A stretch of DNA of 58,919 nucleotides, taken from a virus. Positions 1 through 7,862 of the stretch are shown here, piece by piece (the stretch's first letter is position 1; every line of letters begins with the position of its first letter). The position numbers were made by a program, and so were the translations under genes. The stretch is from IMG/VR virus record IMGVR_UViG_3300021964_007473, positions 1 through 58,919 of that record. The stretch is one strand, 5' to 3'. The notes below the pieces were generated by a model. It did not search any database and had not been told where the DNA came from. It saw only the letters and a program-made list of their open reading frames with translations.

Positions 1-792
1 CACGTGGTGCCGGTAAAGCAGCGACGTGAATTGATTCACCGCCTGTACGTGGCCGGATTTGACAACATCGAAGAGGTCAGTTTTCCAAACCCCAAACTGC
101 TGCCGCAGATGGCGGACGGTGAGGAAGTGTTCAGCGGGCGTGGCTCGGCGTTGGTCATGAACGCACGTGGCATGCAGCGGGCCAAAGCCTGCGGAGTGGA
201 AAAAATCAATGTGGTATTTTCGCCGTGCGAGACGTTCAACATCAACAACATGCGTGCCACACGCGATGAAATTGTGTTGCGCTACCGCACATTCATGCAA
301 GACGTGCCCAAGGAAAACGTGCGCGTGTACCTCTCAATGGCGTTTGGTAGCCCGGATAGTGGGCTTGTCAGCGAAAACACCATGCGCTCATGCCTGCGTG
401 ACGCCAAAATGTTTGGCAACACCGTGGTCTTTGCCGACACCGTGGGTGCGGCTGCACCGCATGAACTGCCGTGGATGGTAAAAATGGCCCGCGATGAGGG
501 GCTAAACGTCGCGTTGCACCTGCACCACCGCGACAAGGAAGAGCGTGCGCTTATGTTGGTGCGCAAAGCGTTGCTTGAGGGCGTGACCGAGTTCGATAGC
601 AGCATTGGCGGGCTTGGTGGTTGCCCGTTTGCCAAGGGCAGCGGGGCCAACCTGTCAACTGAAACGCTTGTGAATCATTTACACGCATGGGGCTTCAAAA
701 CCGGCATAGATACCGGATTACTGCGCTCAGCAAGCGACTTAGCGTACGGAATACGGAACCCTCAACCGGAAGTCTGCGCTACGCATTGTTGA
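1..792 (+). CDS. HMG-CoA lyase family protein, 5' end cut by window edge
   Basis: The reading frame is open to the first base, so this is a 3' fragment of about 264 residues. It has the TIM-barrel HMGL-like fold. The H-x-H metal ligands lie in ALHLHHRD (517-534). The active-site Cys loop GGLGGCPFAKG (607-639, Cys codon at 622-624) is the HMG-CoA lyase signature, followed by a TETLVNHLHAWGFKTGID helix typical of the family. Known members cleave HMG-CoA to acetyl-CoA and acetoacetate. The N-terminal catalytic Arg/Asp motif would lie outside the window. It ends 25 bases before a viral-type gene on the same strand, which suggests a virus-carried metabolic gene. A host gene at a provirus edge is the alternative. 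The substrate is unproven, because related lyases use other acyl-CoAs. Confidence 0.85.
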   Translation, partial: HVVPVKQRRELIHRLYVAGFDNIEEVSFPNPKLLPQMADGEEVFSGRGSALVMNARGMQRAKACGVEKINVVFSPCETFNINNMRATRDEIVLRYRTFMQDVPKENVRVYLSMAFGSPDSGLVSENTMRSCLRDAKMFGNTVVFADTVGAAAPHELPWMVKMARDEGLNVALHLHHRDKEERALMLVRKALLEGVTEFDSSIGGLGGCPFAKGSGANLSTETLVNHLHAWGFKTGIDTGLLRSASDLAYGIRNPQPEVCATHC

Positions 793-817
793 AAACCTAT
801 GACCTTCTGCGACAAGT

Positions 818-1846
818 ATGCTCAAGATGCCGATTGTGGCAGCAGCCGCTCCGCTTGTTGCGGGTGGAAGTAGCGCGGCTACCGGTGCTGCTGCTACCGG
901 TGCTGCTGCGGGCGCGACAGGATTAGCAGGTAAAGCCGCTACCGCTGCTGCAAGCCCGCAGGGTCAAGCCGCGATTGGTGCGACAACATCAGGCCTTGGT
1001 GCAATGATGGGCGGTGAAAAGCGCAAGGACCAACAGATTGCTGATGCGCAGCAGGCTGCTGAGCGGGCCAAGCAAGGTGCTGAGATTCAGACCGGCGAGC
1101 CAATGGACCTCGCATGGGATTTTTTGGCGTTGCTGAAAGCCCGACGGCACAATCAGCAGAAGGCCAAGGAAAAGCGGTACAAGCAGCAAGGCATGGTCAA
1201 GCCCATCGCTTCAACCATCAAGAAACCCGTGCAGGCCAAGAAGGACTACGAGCGCGAGTTTGAGATGATGGGCCGTGTCAAAGACGGTCCAAAGGACAAG
1301 AAAAACTTCCGCGAAGAAGAGCAGACCGACGAAGAGCGGCAAGCCGAGCGGGAAGTCAAGCAAAACATCGCTGCAACCAAGTTCAGCGGCCCAACCGTGC
1401 TGAGCAACGAAGAGCAGCGCGGCATGGGTGAGGCCATTGAAATGCAGCGGCAGCGGCTTGCTCAAGAGGCTGCACAAGTGCGCTCAGAAGCAGGTAGGCG
1501 TGCCCACGAAACAAGGTTGCTCAACGAGCAAAAGCGACAGGCGCAGGAAGAAGGCGACAAGCAGCGTGCCATGCGTAGCCTGCAAGGTCAGCCTCGACCG
1601 AGCGACCTGACCATTGAATCGCAGCCTCTTGTGCCCGGACACGATTACTTGGGACAGACGCACACCATTTCGTGCCCCGATACCGGTGAAGTCTTTTTGG
1701 AAAACAAGCAGATTGCAAACCCTCAGACCCACCCTTCCGTCCTTCAGCGTCAGTACGAACAACGTGTGTGGGACGAGATGAACGGTGCCGTGCAAACGGG
1801 GCACCCAATGGACCTCGCATGGCGCATGCTCAAGATGCTGAGGTGA
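818..1846 (+). CDS. Virion-type low-complexity protein with two PMDLAW motifs
   Basis: This 342-residue protein matches no family I recognise. Residues 5-70 are almost only Ala, Gly, Thr and Ser with hydrophobic stretches, so they could insert in a membrane or form a flexible tail. The middle is a highly charged Lys/Glu/Gln-rich helix (about residues 110-250), likely coiled coil. The peptide PMDLAWDFLALLK occurs at 1100-1138, and a second copy, PMDLAWRMLKMLR, forms the exact C terminus (1805-1843). Both match the peptide found in other proteins of this window. The last codons and stop form the GAGGTGA ribosome site of the next gene, so the two are translationally coupled. The start is uncertain: ATG 827 in the same frame is possible and neither has a strong ribosome site. 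A structural or ejected protein is inferred. Confidence 0.7.
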   Translation: MLKMPIVAAAAPLVAGGSSAATGAAATGAAAGATGLAGKAATAAASPQGQAAIGATTSGLGAMMGGEKRKDQQIADAQQAAERAKQGAEIQTGEPMDLAWDFLALLKARRHNQQKAKEKRYKQQGMVKPIASTIKKPVQAKKDYEREFEMMGRVKDGPKDKKNFREEEQTDEERQAEREVKQNIAATKFSGPTVLSNEEQRGMGEAIEMQRQRLAQEAAQVRSEAGRRAHETRLLNEQKRQAQEEGDKQRAMRSLQGQPRPSDLTIESQPLVPGHDYLGQTHTISCPDTGEVFLENKQIANPQTHPSVLQRQYEQRVWDEMNGAVQTGHPMDLAWRMLKMLR

Positions 1847-1850
1847 AGTA

Positions 1851-3149
1851 TTGGACCCAATGGAGTCGGCATGGCGTTTGCTGAAGCGGCAAACGACCCT
1901 TACCGGCGACTTTGGGTTTCCTGAAAATCCACGCAACAGGTACAGGGGTGAGTACTTAGGCCCCATTCATGTTCCTACTGAATCACTTGAGATTCCGACC
2001 ATGGAAGAAGTGTACAACCAACCGCTTGACCCAAATTACACTCGACGTGATTTTCCGTTTGAATATGGAAACACCATTAAAGACATTCGTAACATTGCTG
2101 AGGCGAATGCTCAGGCTGATTTTGACCCAAACAGTACGCTTTGGGAAGCCGGTAGGCCAAGCCCGCCCAACGTGCGTTTTACCACGCAGATGACGCTACC
2201 GCAAATGATGCCGGGTTTAACCACCGAGCGGTGGCTTGACCCGCAGACCAACACCGTGATTCCCGGCTCTATTCCGCCCATCAACGCCTACCGTTACACA
2301 GGAGACATTGCACCGCGTGTCATGACCACGCCCGGTGGACAACTCATTCCGATGAGTGGACGAGAATATAGCGGTTCGTATGAGGAAGGTCAACGAAATC
2401 CTTTGCCGTACAAATATCGCTCGGAACATGGTATGCCCATGCAATTTTCTGCCCCGCCGTACGCACAAGAGATGCGTGGGATTAGTGCTGAAAATAGGCA
2501 CAATCTCTTTGGTATTCGCGGGCTTGGGCATTATCCTGAAGATTTAGTGCAAGAACGACCTCGGCACGGAGGGGGTGAAACTGCTGAATACGTTGCAATG
2601 ACACCCATTGACCGCACCCGTTTGACACCTATGCGTGCAAGTCATACACGGGAAAGCAACGAGCCTGATGCGACAAATTGGGAATTAAAATTGGATGATA
2701 GAGATTGGTTGATGAATCAAATGGAACCAAGAATGATTGAAGACAGGCTACGAAATCCAAATCCGCTTGATAGGTTGAATAACCCTTGGGATGATTACAA
2801 AGTCACCCCACATGAAGCCGCATGGCGAGAGTACGTTTCGCAATTTCCAATTTCAGCCATTCATCCTGCACTTGAAGGAGCGTACGACAGGGAAGGATTT
2901 CCCCTCCAACCCGGAGGTCGAGAAATGACCACCGAAGAAAAACTTGAATTGATTGATTACATGCGTGAACAGAAAGGCGGGCAAAAAACAATTCTGCCTC
3001 CCGGTCAATTGGTAACAGGCGAAATAAGTAGCAAAAGTCCACTTGGACTTATGAGGTACGGCTCGTTCCAACAAGGTTTAGACAAGTTGCCTCCTGAGAT
3101 GAAACAGTCCGCGATTGAGGCACTCAAGTACTACCGGCGTTCGTATTGA
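1851..3149 (+). CDS. Unknown virion-type protein beginning with a PMESAW motif
   Basis: I choose the TTG at 1851. GAGGTGA (1840-1846), inside the end of the upstream gene, sits four bases before it, and this start keeps the peptide DPMESAWRLLKRQ (motif 1857-1889) whole at the N terminus. The alternative ATG at 1860 would cut the motif. The remaining roughly 410 residues are polar and rich in Pro, Asn, Arg and Tyr, with no recognised domain, signal peptide or membrane segment. The style (short Pro-bounded blocks, many Met-Pro pairs) resembles the proteins at 10103-12247 and 55134-55949. Codons are more AT-rich than in the neighbouring genes. The function is unknown; its place among motif-bearing proteins suggests a virion component. 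Confidence 0.65.
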   Translation: MDPMESAWRLLKRQTTLTGDFGFPENPRNRYRGEYLGPIHVPTESLEIPTMEEVYNQPLDPNYTRRDFPFEYGNTIKDIRNIAEANAQADFDPNSTLWEAGRPSPPNVRFTTQMTLPQMMPGLTTERWLDPQTNTVIPGSIPPINAYRYTGDIAPRVMTTPGGQLIPMSGREYSGSYEEGQRNPLPYKYRSEHGMPMQFSAPPYAQEMRGISAENRHNLFGIRGLGHYPEDLVQERPRHGGGETAEYVAMTPIDRTRLTPMRASHTRESNEPDATNWELKLDDRDWLMNQMEPRMIEDRLRNPNPLDRLNNPWDDYKVTPHEAAWREYVSQFPISAIHPALEGAYDREGFPLQPGGREMTTEEKLELIDYMREQKGGQKTILPPGQLVTGEISSKSPLGLMRYGSFQQGLDKLPPEMKQSAIEALKYYRRSY

Positions 3150-3159
3150 TGGTGATTTC

Positions 3160-4371
3160 ATGCCTACTTTTAGTGAACGTCTTGCTGAATCAGCACAGAC
3201 ACCACTTACCCCTCAGGAACACATTGACCGTTTGAACGCACTTATCGAGGCTACGGTAAATCAAAATAAATACTCGTTGAAACCGGAAGACGGAATGTAC
3301 GAAGATAGAAACGGTCAAAAAATACCAATGGAAGATGTTGCAGCCATTTTTGACCCTTTGGTGACCACGCCGGAAAGTGAAACGGTACTTCCATCGCAGC
3401 AAGCACTTCGTGAACATACTCAAGCGATGAAAAATTGGCGTGCTACGCTTGATGCTTTGCAAAACGCAGATTACAGTTCAGATGTAGCCCAAAGAGAATC
3501 TGAATTGCGAGACTCAAACAAAACACAATACCGTGATGCATTGCTACAAGCGTTACAGAATCTCTCGTCTAAACACCTTGGTGGAGAAATGGCGCAAGAA
3601 GTAACGAGACAACTTCCTTATCACAATAGTCTTGCAACTCCGTATGATGCTCACGGTGCATATAGTACACCGCTTGCTGCTTTGAACCGCGTTTCACGTA
3701 GGATTCTTACAAGTAATTTGATGCCTGCTTTAGTTGGAAGACCTTCAATGTCCTTGCCAACAGTAAAAGATAATGAATTGAAGGATTTGTTGCACAATTT
3801 GAGGCGAAAAACCGGAGTAAGCGGTACCGACATGTCATTTAGGGCACCTCACCCCCCACCGCAGGACGAACTTCAACAGATTTTGCAGTATGCGCGTGAC
3901 CCTACCGCTCCTGCGCAAGAGCAGGCTAACCTCAGCACGGCAAACATGTACGACGTTCATCCTATGCATTACGACCAATTCACCCAACTTGTGCAGGGCG
4001 GTATGCATCCTGCCATGGCTGCAAAGCAAGTGGGTCAGGGCTTTGACATGTCGCAACCGCAGTTTGGCGACATTCAGATGAGCGCAAGTCCGATGGACTT
4101 GGCCTTCCGTCTGCTCAAGGAGCGCAAGTCGCCTGAAGCCATGCGGCACAAGTTGGAATACGACAAGGAGTACGAATCTTCCCCTGAGCGCGTCAAGTAC
4201 CGTGAAGAACTGAACCGCGAGCGTCGTCGCCGTGGAATCTATGGAAGTCACGACCACAAAGACGTGAGCCACACCCAAGGTAACAAACTGACCCTTGAAA
4301 GTGAACACGACAACCGTGCCCGCCATTTCAAGAATCGTGGTACGTTGAGGCAGATTGACGAAATGGAGTAG
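3160..4371 (+). CDS. Virion-type protein with PMDLAF motif and basic C-terminal domain
   Basis: The start is ATG 3160, preceded by GGTGAT overlapping the previous stop; a TTG further upstream in the frame (3115) has no such support. The first 300 of 403 residues are polar and unrecognised. The motif PMDLAFRLLKERKSPE begins at 4090. It is followed by a compact, very basic domain (SSPERVKYREELNRERRRRG, then DVSHTQGNKL and RARHFKNRGTLR). I recall closely similar domains from uncultured marine virus virion proteins, but I do not know a named function. The basic helix suggests DNA or acidic-partner binding. This is the last gene before the only sizeable intergenic region. Confidence 0.7.
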   Translation: MPTFSERLAESAQTPLTPQEHIDRLNALIEATVNQNKYSLKPEDGMYEDRNGQKIPMEDVAAIFDPLVTTPESETVLPSQQALREHTQAMKNWRATLDALQNADYSSDVAQRESELRDSNKTQYRDALLQALQNLSSKHLGGEMAQEVTRQLPYHNSLATPYDAHGAYSTPLAALNRVSRRILTSNLMPALVGRPSMSLPTVKDNELKDLLHNLRRKTGVSGTDMSFRAPHPPPQDELQQILQYARDPTAPAQEQANLSTANMYDVHPMHYDQFTQLVQGGMHPAMAAKQVGQGFDMSQPQFGDIQMSASPMDLAFRLLKERKSPEAMRHKLEYDKEYESSPERVKYREELNRERRRRGIYGSHDHKDVSHTQGNKLTLESEHDNRARHFKNRGTLRQIDEME

Positions 4372-4379
4372 TCACTTTT

Positions 4380-4537
4380 CTCACTTTTGTCATTCACTTA
4401 GTCACGATTTTGACATGTTTGGAATACTCACTATTCCATAGGTACTACTCTCTCTAATAGTATAGAGAGTAAGACTACTGAAAAAGTGAGTAACCCGGAA
4501 TTGTCATTTTGGTGAAGTAGTGAATGAGAAAAGTGAG
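4380..4537. promoter_or_regulatory. 158-nt imperfect palindrome in the main intergenic region
   Basis: The gap 4372-4589 holds no gene. It is AT-rich and folds back on itself around position 4458. Bases 4380-4398 and 4519-4537 are inverted copies matching at 18 of 19 positions. The centre pairs TACTCTCT (4446-4453) with AGAGAGTA (4464-4471). Between them, TACTCAC (4425-4431) pairs with GTGAGTA (4486-4492) and TGACA (4411-4415) with TGTCA (4502-4506). The octamer TCACTTTT occurs at 4372 and 4381, and inverted at 4482 and 4529, which looks like repeated operator half-sites. Both flanking genes read rightward, so this may be a terminator plus the promoter/operator of the late genes, or a replication origin. 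No clear TATA element was identified. Confidence 0.6.
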
Positions 4538-4589
4538 GTAGTGGACACAAGCCTTAAGATGACCACTCTTGTGACCAAGCCTGAGCAGC

Positions 4590-5153
4590 ATGTCTTCTAT
4601 GCCTCAGTCCAACGAAGCCGAGATTCGTCTGATGGGCCTGATTATCTCGCAGTCAGCCCTTGTCGGACTTGCCATTGGCCTGTTTGATGCAGGTATGTGG
4701 CTCAACAATGACGATTCGTGGGTGAACGGTTTCACCTACGCCATGGCCGCATTCTTCGTGCAGGGTGTTGCCTACTACGTGTTCAAGATGTTCTTTGAGC
4801 AGAACATGCAGGAACGTGTTGCGGCAACCAACATGGAGCGTGAGCGGCAGTACCGTTTCCGCAGCATGCAGAACACTTTCGACAACCGACGCGCTGAGAT
4901 GGAACTGCGAATGCAGGAAGCCCAACTTGAGCGCGAACTGCGGTGGATGGAAGCCAACCCCGGTCAAATGCCTCCAAGTTGGGGCGTTCAGGGAGGCGCA
5001 CCGTCGTTGGTGTCTCAGTATGACATGTCTCAAATGTCAGGCGCACCCAAGCATGCTGCTGAAGTCAACCAACCTGTCAACCTCGGCGTCAAGGAAGACG
5101 TGCCGCTGAAGAAGGACGGCACGCCTGACAAGCGGTACAAGAACGACGAGTGA
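4590..5153 (+). CDS. Two-span membrane protein with cytoplasmic coiled coil
   Basis: This 187-residue protein has two hydrophobic segments at about residues 14-35 and 46-67, with a short polar loop WLNNDDSWVNG between them. A long charged helix follows (about 70-125, rich in Glu, Arg, Gln and Met), likely coiled coil, then a Pro/Gly-rich tail. No family was recognised. It is the first gene after the palindromic control region and starts the cluster that contains a second membrane protein and a small GTPase, so it may anchor that GTPase (inference). ATG 4599 is an alternative start that would remove only three residues. Confidence 0.7.
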   Translation: MSSMPQSNEAEIRLMGLIISQSALVGLAIGLFDAGMWLNNDDSWVNGFTYAMAAFFVQGVAYYVFKMFFEQNMQERVAATNMERERQYRFRSMQNTFDNRRAEMELRMQEAQLERELRWMEANPGQMPPSWGVQGGAPSLVSQYDMSQMSGAPKHAAEVNQPVNLGVKEDVPLKKDGTPDKRYKNDE

Positions 5154-5155
5154 AC

Positions 5156-5416
5156 ATGGGTCGAATCTTCAAGACGCCCGTGGATGATTCCACGGAAGCC
5201 ACCTTGAGGGCGATGCACACGCAAAACACCCTTGATACGTACTACGAAAAGGGGCTTGGTTGGGTTCGTACACTTGTGTTCAGCGGCATTGCCGTGTTGC
5301 TGACGAGTCTGTACGAATTGAGAACTGACCGCAGCGTGTGGGAAGGTACCGTCAAGTGGTTTTGGCTCAAGATGGGCGATTTGGCTGCTTGGCTAACGGG
5401 GTGGGTCAATGGTTGA
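5156..5416 (+). CDS. Small membrane protein
   Basis: This protein has 86 residues. One clear membrane segment lies at about residues 35-52 (VRTLVFSGIAVLLTSLY). An aromatic amphipathic stretch near the C terminus (WEGTVKWFWLKMGDLAAWL) could lie on or cross the bilayer. GTG 5150 overlaps the preceding stop (GTGA) and is an alternative start two codons upstream. The 3' end overlaps the GTPase gene by eight bases, so the two are probably made together. No family was recognised. A membrane partner for the GTPase is plausible from position only. Confidence 0.6.
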   Translation: MGRIFKTPVDDSTEATLRAMHTQNTLDTYYEKGLGWVRTLVFSGIAVLLTSLYELRTDRSVWEGTVKWFWLKMGDLAAWLTGWVNG

Positions 5417-6125
5417 GCCTGCGGGTACCGCCTTGGTCGGTGCAATGGTGTGGGGTAAGACCCTGTACAACTCTTGGAGGCCGCGCAAAGTCGGCATTTA
5501 CGGTGCAGGGCTGACCGGAAAGACCACCCTTGACCGCTACATGACCACTCCGGGTGAGATGGAAGAGATTCCTGAAGAAGAACGGACCGAACATAGCAAG
5601 ATTCTCGGTCGCTACCTGCTTCCAAAGCCTTCTCGCAAGCGCGTGAGTTGGGAAGGCGAGAAGCGTGTCGTGTTTTCTGCCGATATTGGCGGCCAAGAGC
5701 GGTTTTGGAACCTGTGGATTGATGATATGGTGTCTCGACAAGTCCGTGCAGTTGTCTATCTGTTCGATGACCGAGCAATCAAGGGTGGAAACGACGCAAT
5801 TCAGCAAATTGCAGGATTTCGCTTTCTTGTTGACGCAATTACGGGTCGAAATTACCGGTATCGGACCCTTAAGAGCCGATGGAAGGGTAAATCGTACGCT
5901 CCAAGCCTGATTATGCTTGTTGCAAACAAGGCTGACCGGTATTTTGACGATACTGCGGCCAAATTGTACGCTGAAGGGCGGATTGGGGAGCATCCCATCT
6001 TCGACCCCTTCCGAGATGACCTCATTCGCTTGCAAAAAGCGGGTATTCCAACCCGCAGGTCGTTTATGGCAACCCGAATTGGATGGAACGTGGAACCAAC
6101 GATGGTCAACCTGTTGACGGTGTGA
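5409..6125 (+). CDS. Ras/Arf/MglA-like small GTPase
   Basis: This 238-residue protein carries the ordered GTPase motifs. The P-loop (G1) is GAGLTGKT at residues 32-39. G3 is DIGGQERFW at 92-100, with the Arf/Ras-type D-x-G-G-Q including the catalytic Gln. G4 is NKAD at 173-176, and a possible G5 is MATRIGW near 220. The segment between G1 and G3 is acidic and carries several Thr, one of which may be the G2 switch Thr. Residues 5-20 are hydrophobic and could form a membrane-binding helix as in Arf proteins. These features are visible; GTP binding and switching are expected from the family. The neighbours encode membrane proteins, suggesting a role at a membrane (host envelope or virion). Such a gene is unusual for a tailed prokaryotic virus. 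The effector is unknown. Confidence 0.85.
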   Translation: MVEPAGTALVGAMVWGKTLYNSWRPRKVGIYGAGLTGKTTLDRYMTTPGEMEEIPEEERTEHSKILGRYLLPKPSRKRVSWEGEKRVVFSADIGGQERFWNLWIDDMVSRQVRAVVYLFDDRAIKGGNDAIQQIAGFRFLVDAITGRNYRYRTLKSRWKGKSYAPSLIMLVANKADRYFDDTAAKLYAEGRIGEHPIFDPFRDDLIRLQKAGIPTRRSFMATRIGWNVEPTMVNLLTV

Positions 6126-6130
6126 GAAAC

Positions 6131-6304
6131 ATGGATAAAACGAAAGTAGCGTCGGTCGGCTCGGCAAGTCAGTCCCTTCGGACTGTGATTCCGTTGTGGA
6201 TTGCCAAGTTGATGCGATTGAAGAAGGGTAGCATCGTTGAATGGAACGTCATTCGTGAGGAAGACACGTATTCGGCGCACATGCGGGTGGTGGAGGAAGA
6301 ATGA
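6131..6304 (+). CDS. SpoVT/AbrB-like swapped-hairpin protein
   Basis: This 57-residue protein has the pattern SLRTVIPLWIAKLMRLKKGS followed by I-V-E-W. It matches the N-terminal DNA-binding hairpin of AbrB/MazE/SpoVT proteins (normally S-x-R-x-T-I-P-x-x-I-x-x-x-L-x-L-K-x-G-D). Archaea and their viruses carry many such small regulators. The start is ATG 6131, five bases after the GTPase stop; upstream in-frame codons lie inside the GTPase gene. Its end overlaps the next gene by ATGA. It likely dimerises and binds DNA, and could act on the inverted repeats at 4380-4537, but that target is only a guess. Confidence 0.65.
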   Translation: MDKTKVASVGSASQSLRTVIPLWIAKLMRLKKGSIVEWNVIREEDTYSAHMRVVEEE

Positions 6305-7233
6305 TTCCGTTTCGTGGTCAAGCACCGCAGCAAAACCTCGGTGACCTCAACGTAGCAAGCGTGTACGCACTTTCGCAGCAAGGTAACTCGATGCTGACCC
6401 ACGAAGCGTTGATGGCACAGGCTACGGCTCAAGCAGCCATGCAGGAAGTTGCTGCCGGGGCCAACCTGCAAGTGCCCAAGGTCAACTTCTATCCAAGCCG
6501 TCACCCTGACCCCGTGAAGGCTCGCCGTAAGGACATTCGACAGGCATACCGTCTGCTGACACCGACCAAGCGACACCTGCTCAACCCTGTGCGTACGCTC
6601 TTGGGTCGCAAGTACCGCTACGACAAGCAAGCCCACGTCTGCGTCATTGACGGCTGCGATTGTGCCGCGCTTATCCAAGTGGACAACCTGTACGACAAAA
6701 TTACGGACGATGAAACCGGGGTAAGTCTGTGGGAGTACTATTGGAAAAATCCCGTCACCGGACAGGCTGAAGCCTTTGTTGCCAAAGACAAGGTGACGAG
6801 CGGTCGCAAGATGCGAGGTACCTACTGCCCTGAGCATCTTCACTTGTACCACCTGCTTTGCAAGTGGGAGGCTGAGGAAGACAAGGTGAGCGAGGCCAAC
6901 CCTCGTCGTCTGCGTGACCGTATGAAGAAGGGCGTTTCGATGGTGACCGTTCCTGTGGCTGCGGTCAAGGCCAAGGACCCCACGCCGTCCTTCTTGCAGA
7001 AGTACGAGCCGTTCTTCGCTGAGTTGGAAAAGGATAGCAAGAAGACAAAGGGCATTTCCATCATGTACTACGAAAACCCGGCTACGGGGCTGAACGATGT
7101 GACGATGATTGCCTTTGACCTGCGGATTTTCCAACAGGAGTTGGCAATGGCAAATCAACCCACCGCCGCCTTCCAATCCATGCTCAGCGGTGAAAACCCT
7201 CATGAGCAACAGACGCTTCCGGTGGTTGAGTGA
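6301..7233 (+). CDS. Unknown protein with Cys/His metal-site candidates
   Basis: This 310-residue soluble protein belongs to no family I recognise. The N terminus is Gln/Ala-rich. About residues 113-190 hold CVIDGCDC and later YCPEHLHLYHLLC, which could together bind zinc. Between them is a region with NLYDKITDDETG and a pattern of aromatic residues. The C-terminal half is mixed and charged. It starts by ATGA overlap with the AbrB-like gene. The even composition, and its place between regulatory and membrane genes, do not decide whether it is a virion or a regulatory protein. Confidence 0.6.
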   Translation: MIPFRGQAPQQNLGDLNVASVYALSQQGNSMLTHEALMAQATAQAAMQEVAAGANLQVPKVNFYPSRHPDPVKARRKDIRQAYRLLTPTKRHLLNPVRTLLGRKYRYDKQAHVCVIDGCDCAALIQVDNLYDKITDDETGVSLWEYYWKNPVTGQAEAFVAKDKVTSGRKMRGTYCPEHLHLYHLLCKWEAEEDKVSEANPRRLRDRMKKGVSMVTVPVAAVKAKDPTPSFLQKYEPFFAELEKDSKKTKGISIMYYENPATGLNDVTMIAFDLRIFQQELAMANQPTAAFQSMLSGENPHEQQTLPVVE

Positions 7234-7234
7234 C

Positions 7235-7861
7235 ATGCTTGGTTTGAACAGTCAGCAGCCACAATCACAGGGCGGTTCGTTGAGTCTCGGGGTGACCGGT
7301 TGGGGTCAACCGGCTCCTGCTCAACAGAATCCTTGGCCTCAACAAGCATGGGGTCAACAACCTCAGCAGATGGGGGCCATGGGAGCCTTTACTGCCGGTG
7401 CCGGTGTACCTCAGCAGCCGGTGGCCCCGCCAAGCGAACTTGAAATGCAGATTATGCTGCTTCGCGGTATCGTTCCGGTGGACCGATTCATCGCAAGCCC
7501 ACAGATGGGGGTCTTGGTTGAGATGTTCAACAACATTGTTTCCTTCTCGGTGTTGGAGATTCTCAAGAACGCGGTGTTTGTGGCTGACGAAGATGGCAAC
7601 CTCAAAATGGAAGTCACTTCCTTGCCGCAGCATTTGCAGACCATGAGTGCTGAAAACGTCAAGGCTGACTTCACCGCCTTGCAGTCTGCTGCGCAGCAGA
7701 ACATTCAGAACGCTGAAGGGCAGCAAATGCAACTCAACAACATGGCGAGTCAGTCTATGATGAACTCAGCCTTGGCTGCTGCAATGGACCAAGGTGTGAT
7801 GGAGAAGGCGGGTGGCTTCATTGGCAACACCGCTCGCTCATTCATTACCGGGGGACGATGA
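7235..7861 (+). CDS. Gln/Pro-rich protein with helical C-terminal domain
   Basis: This protein has 208 residues. The start is ATG 7235, one base after the previous stop; upstream ATG 7202 in the same frame lies inside the preceding gene. Residues 6-65 are Gln, Pro, Gly, Trp and Ala-rich, including repeated PQQ and WGQ units, and are probably disordered. Residues 68-205 are helical, containing MLLRGIVPVDRFI and a Gln/Ala-rich terminal helix. No membrane segment or known motif is seen. It lies between two genes for soluble and membrane proteins of the GTPase cluster. The function is unknown. Confidence 0.6.
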   Translation: MLGLNSQQPQSQGGSLSLGVTGWGQPAPAQQNPWPQQAWGQQPQQMGAMGAFTAGAGVPQQPVAPPSELEMQIMLLRGIVPVDRFIASPQMGVLVEMFNNIVSFSVLEILKNAVFVADEDGNLKMEVTSLPQHLQTMSAENVKADFTALQSAAQQNIQNAEGQQMQLNNMASQSMMNSALAAAMDQGVMEKAGGFIGNTARSFITGGR

Positions 7862-7862
7862 T

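Noticed and set aside
6169-7236. 355-codon minus-strand frame opposite 6301-7233
   Set aside because: It has no ribosome site, the product is His/Val/Leu-rich in the manner of antisense shadows, and the + strand gene has proper overlaps with both neighbours.
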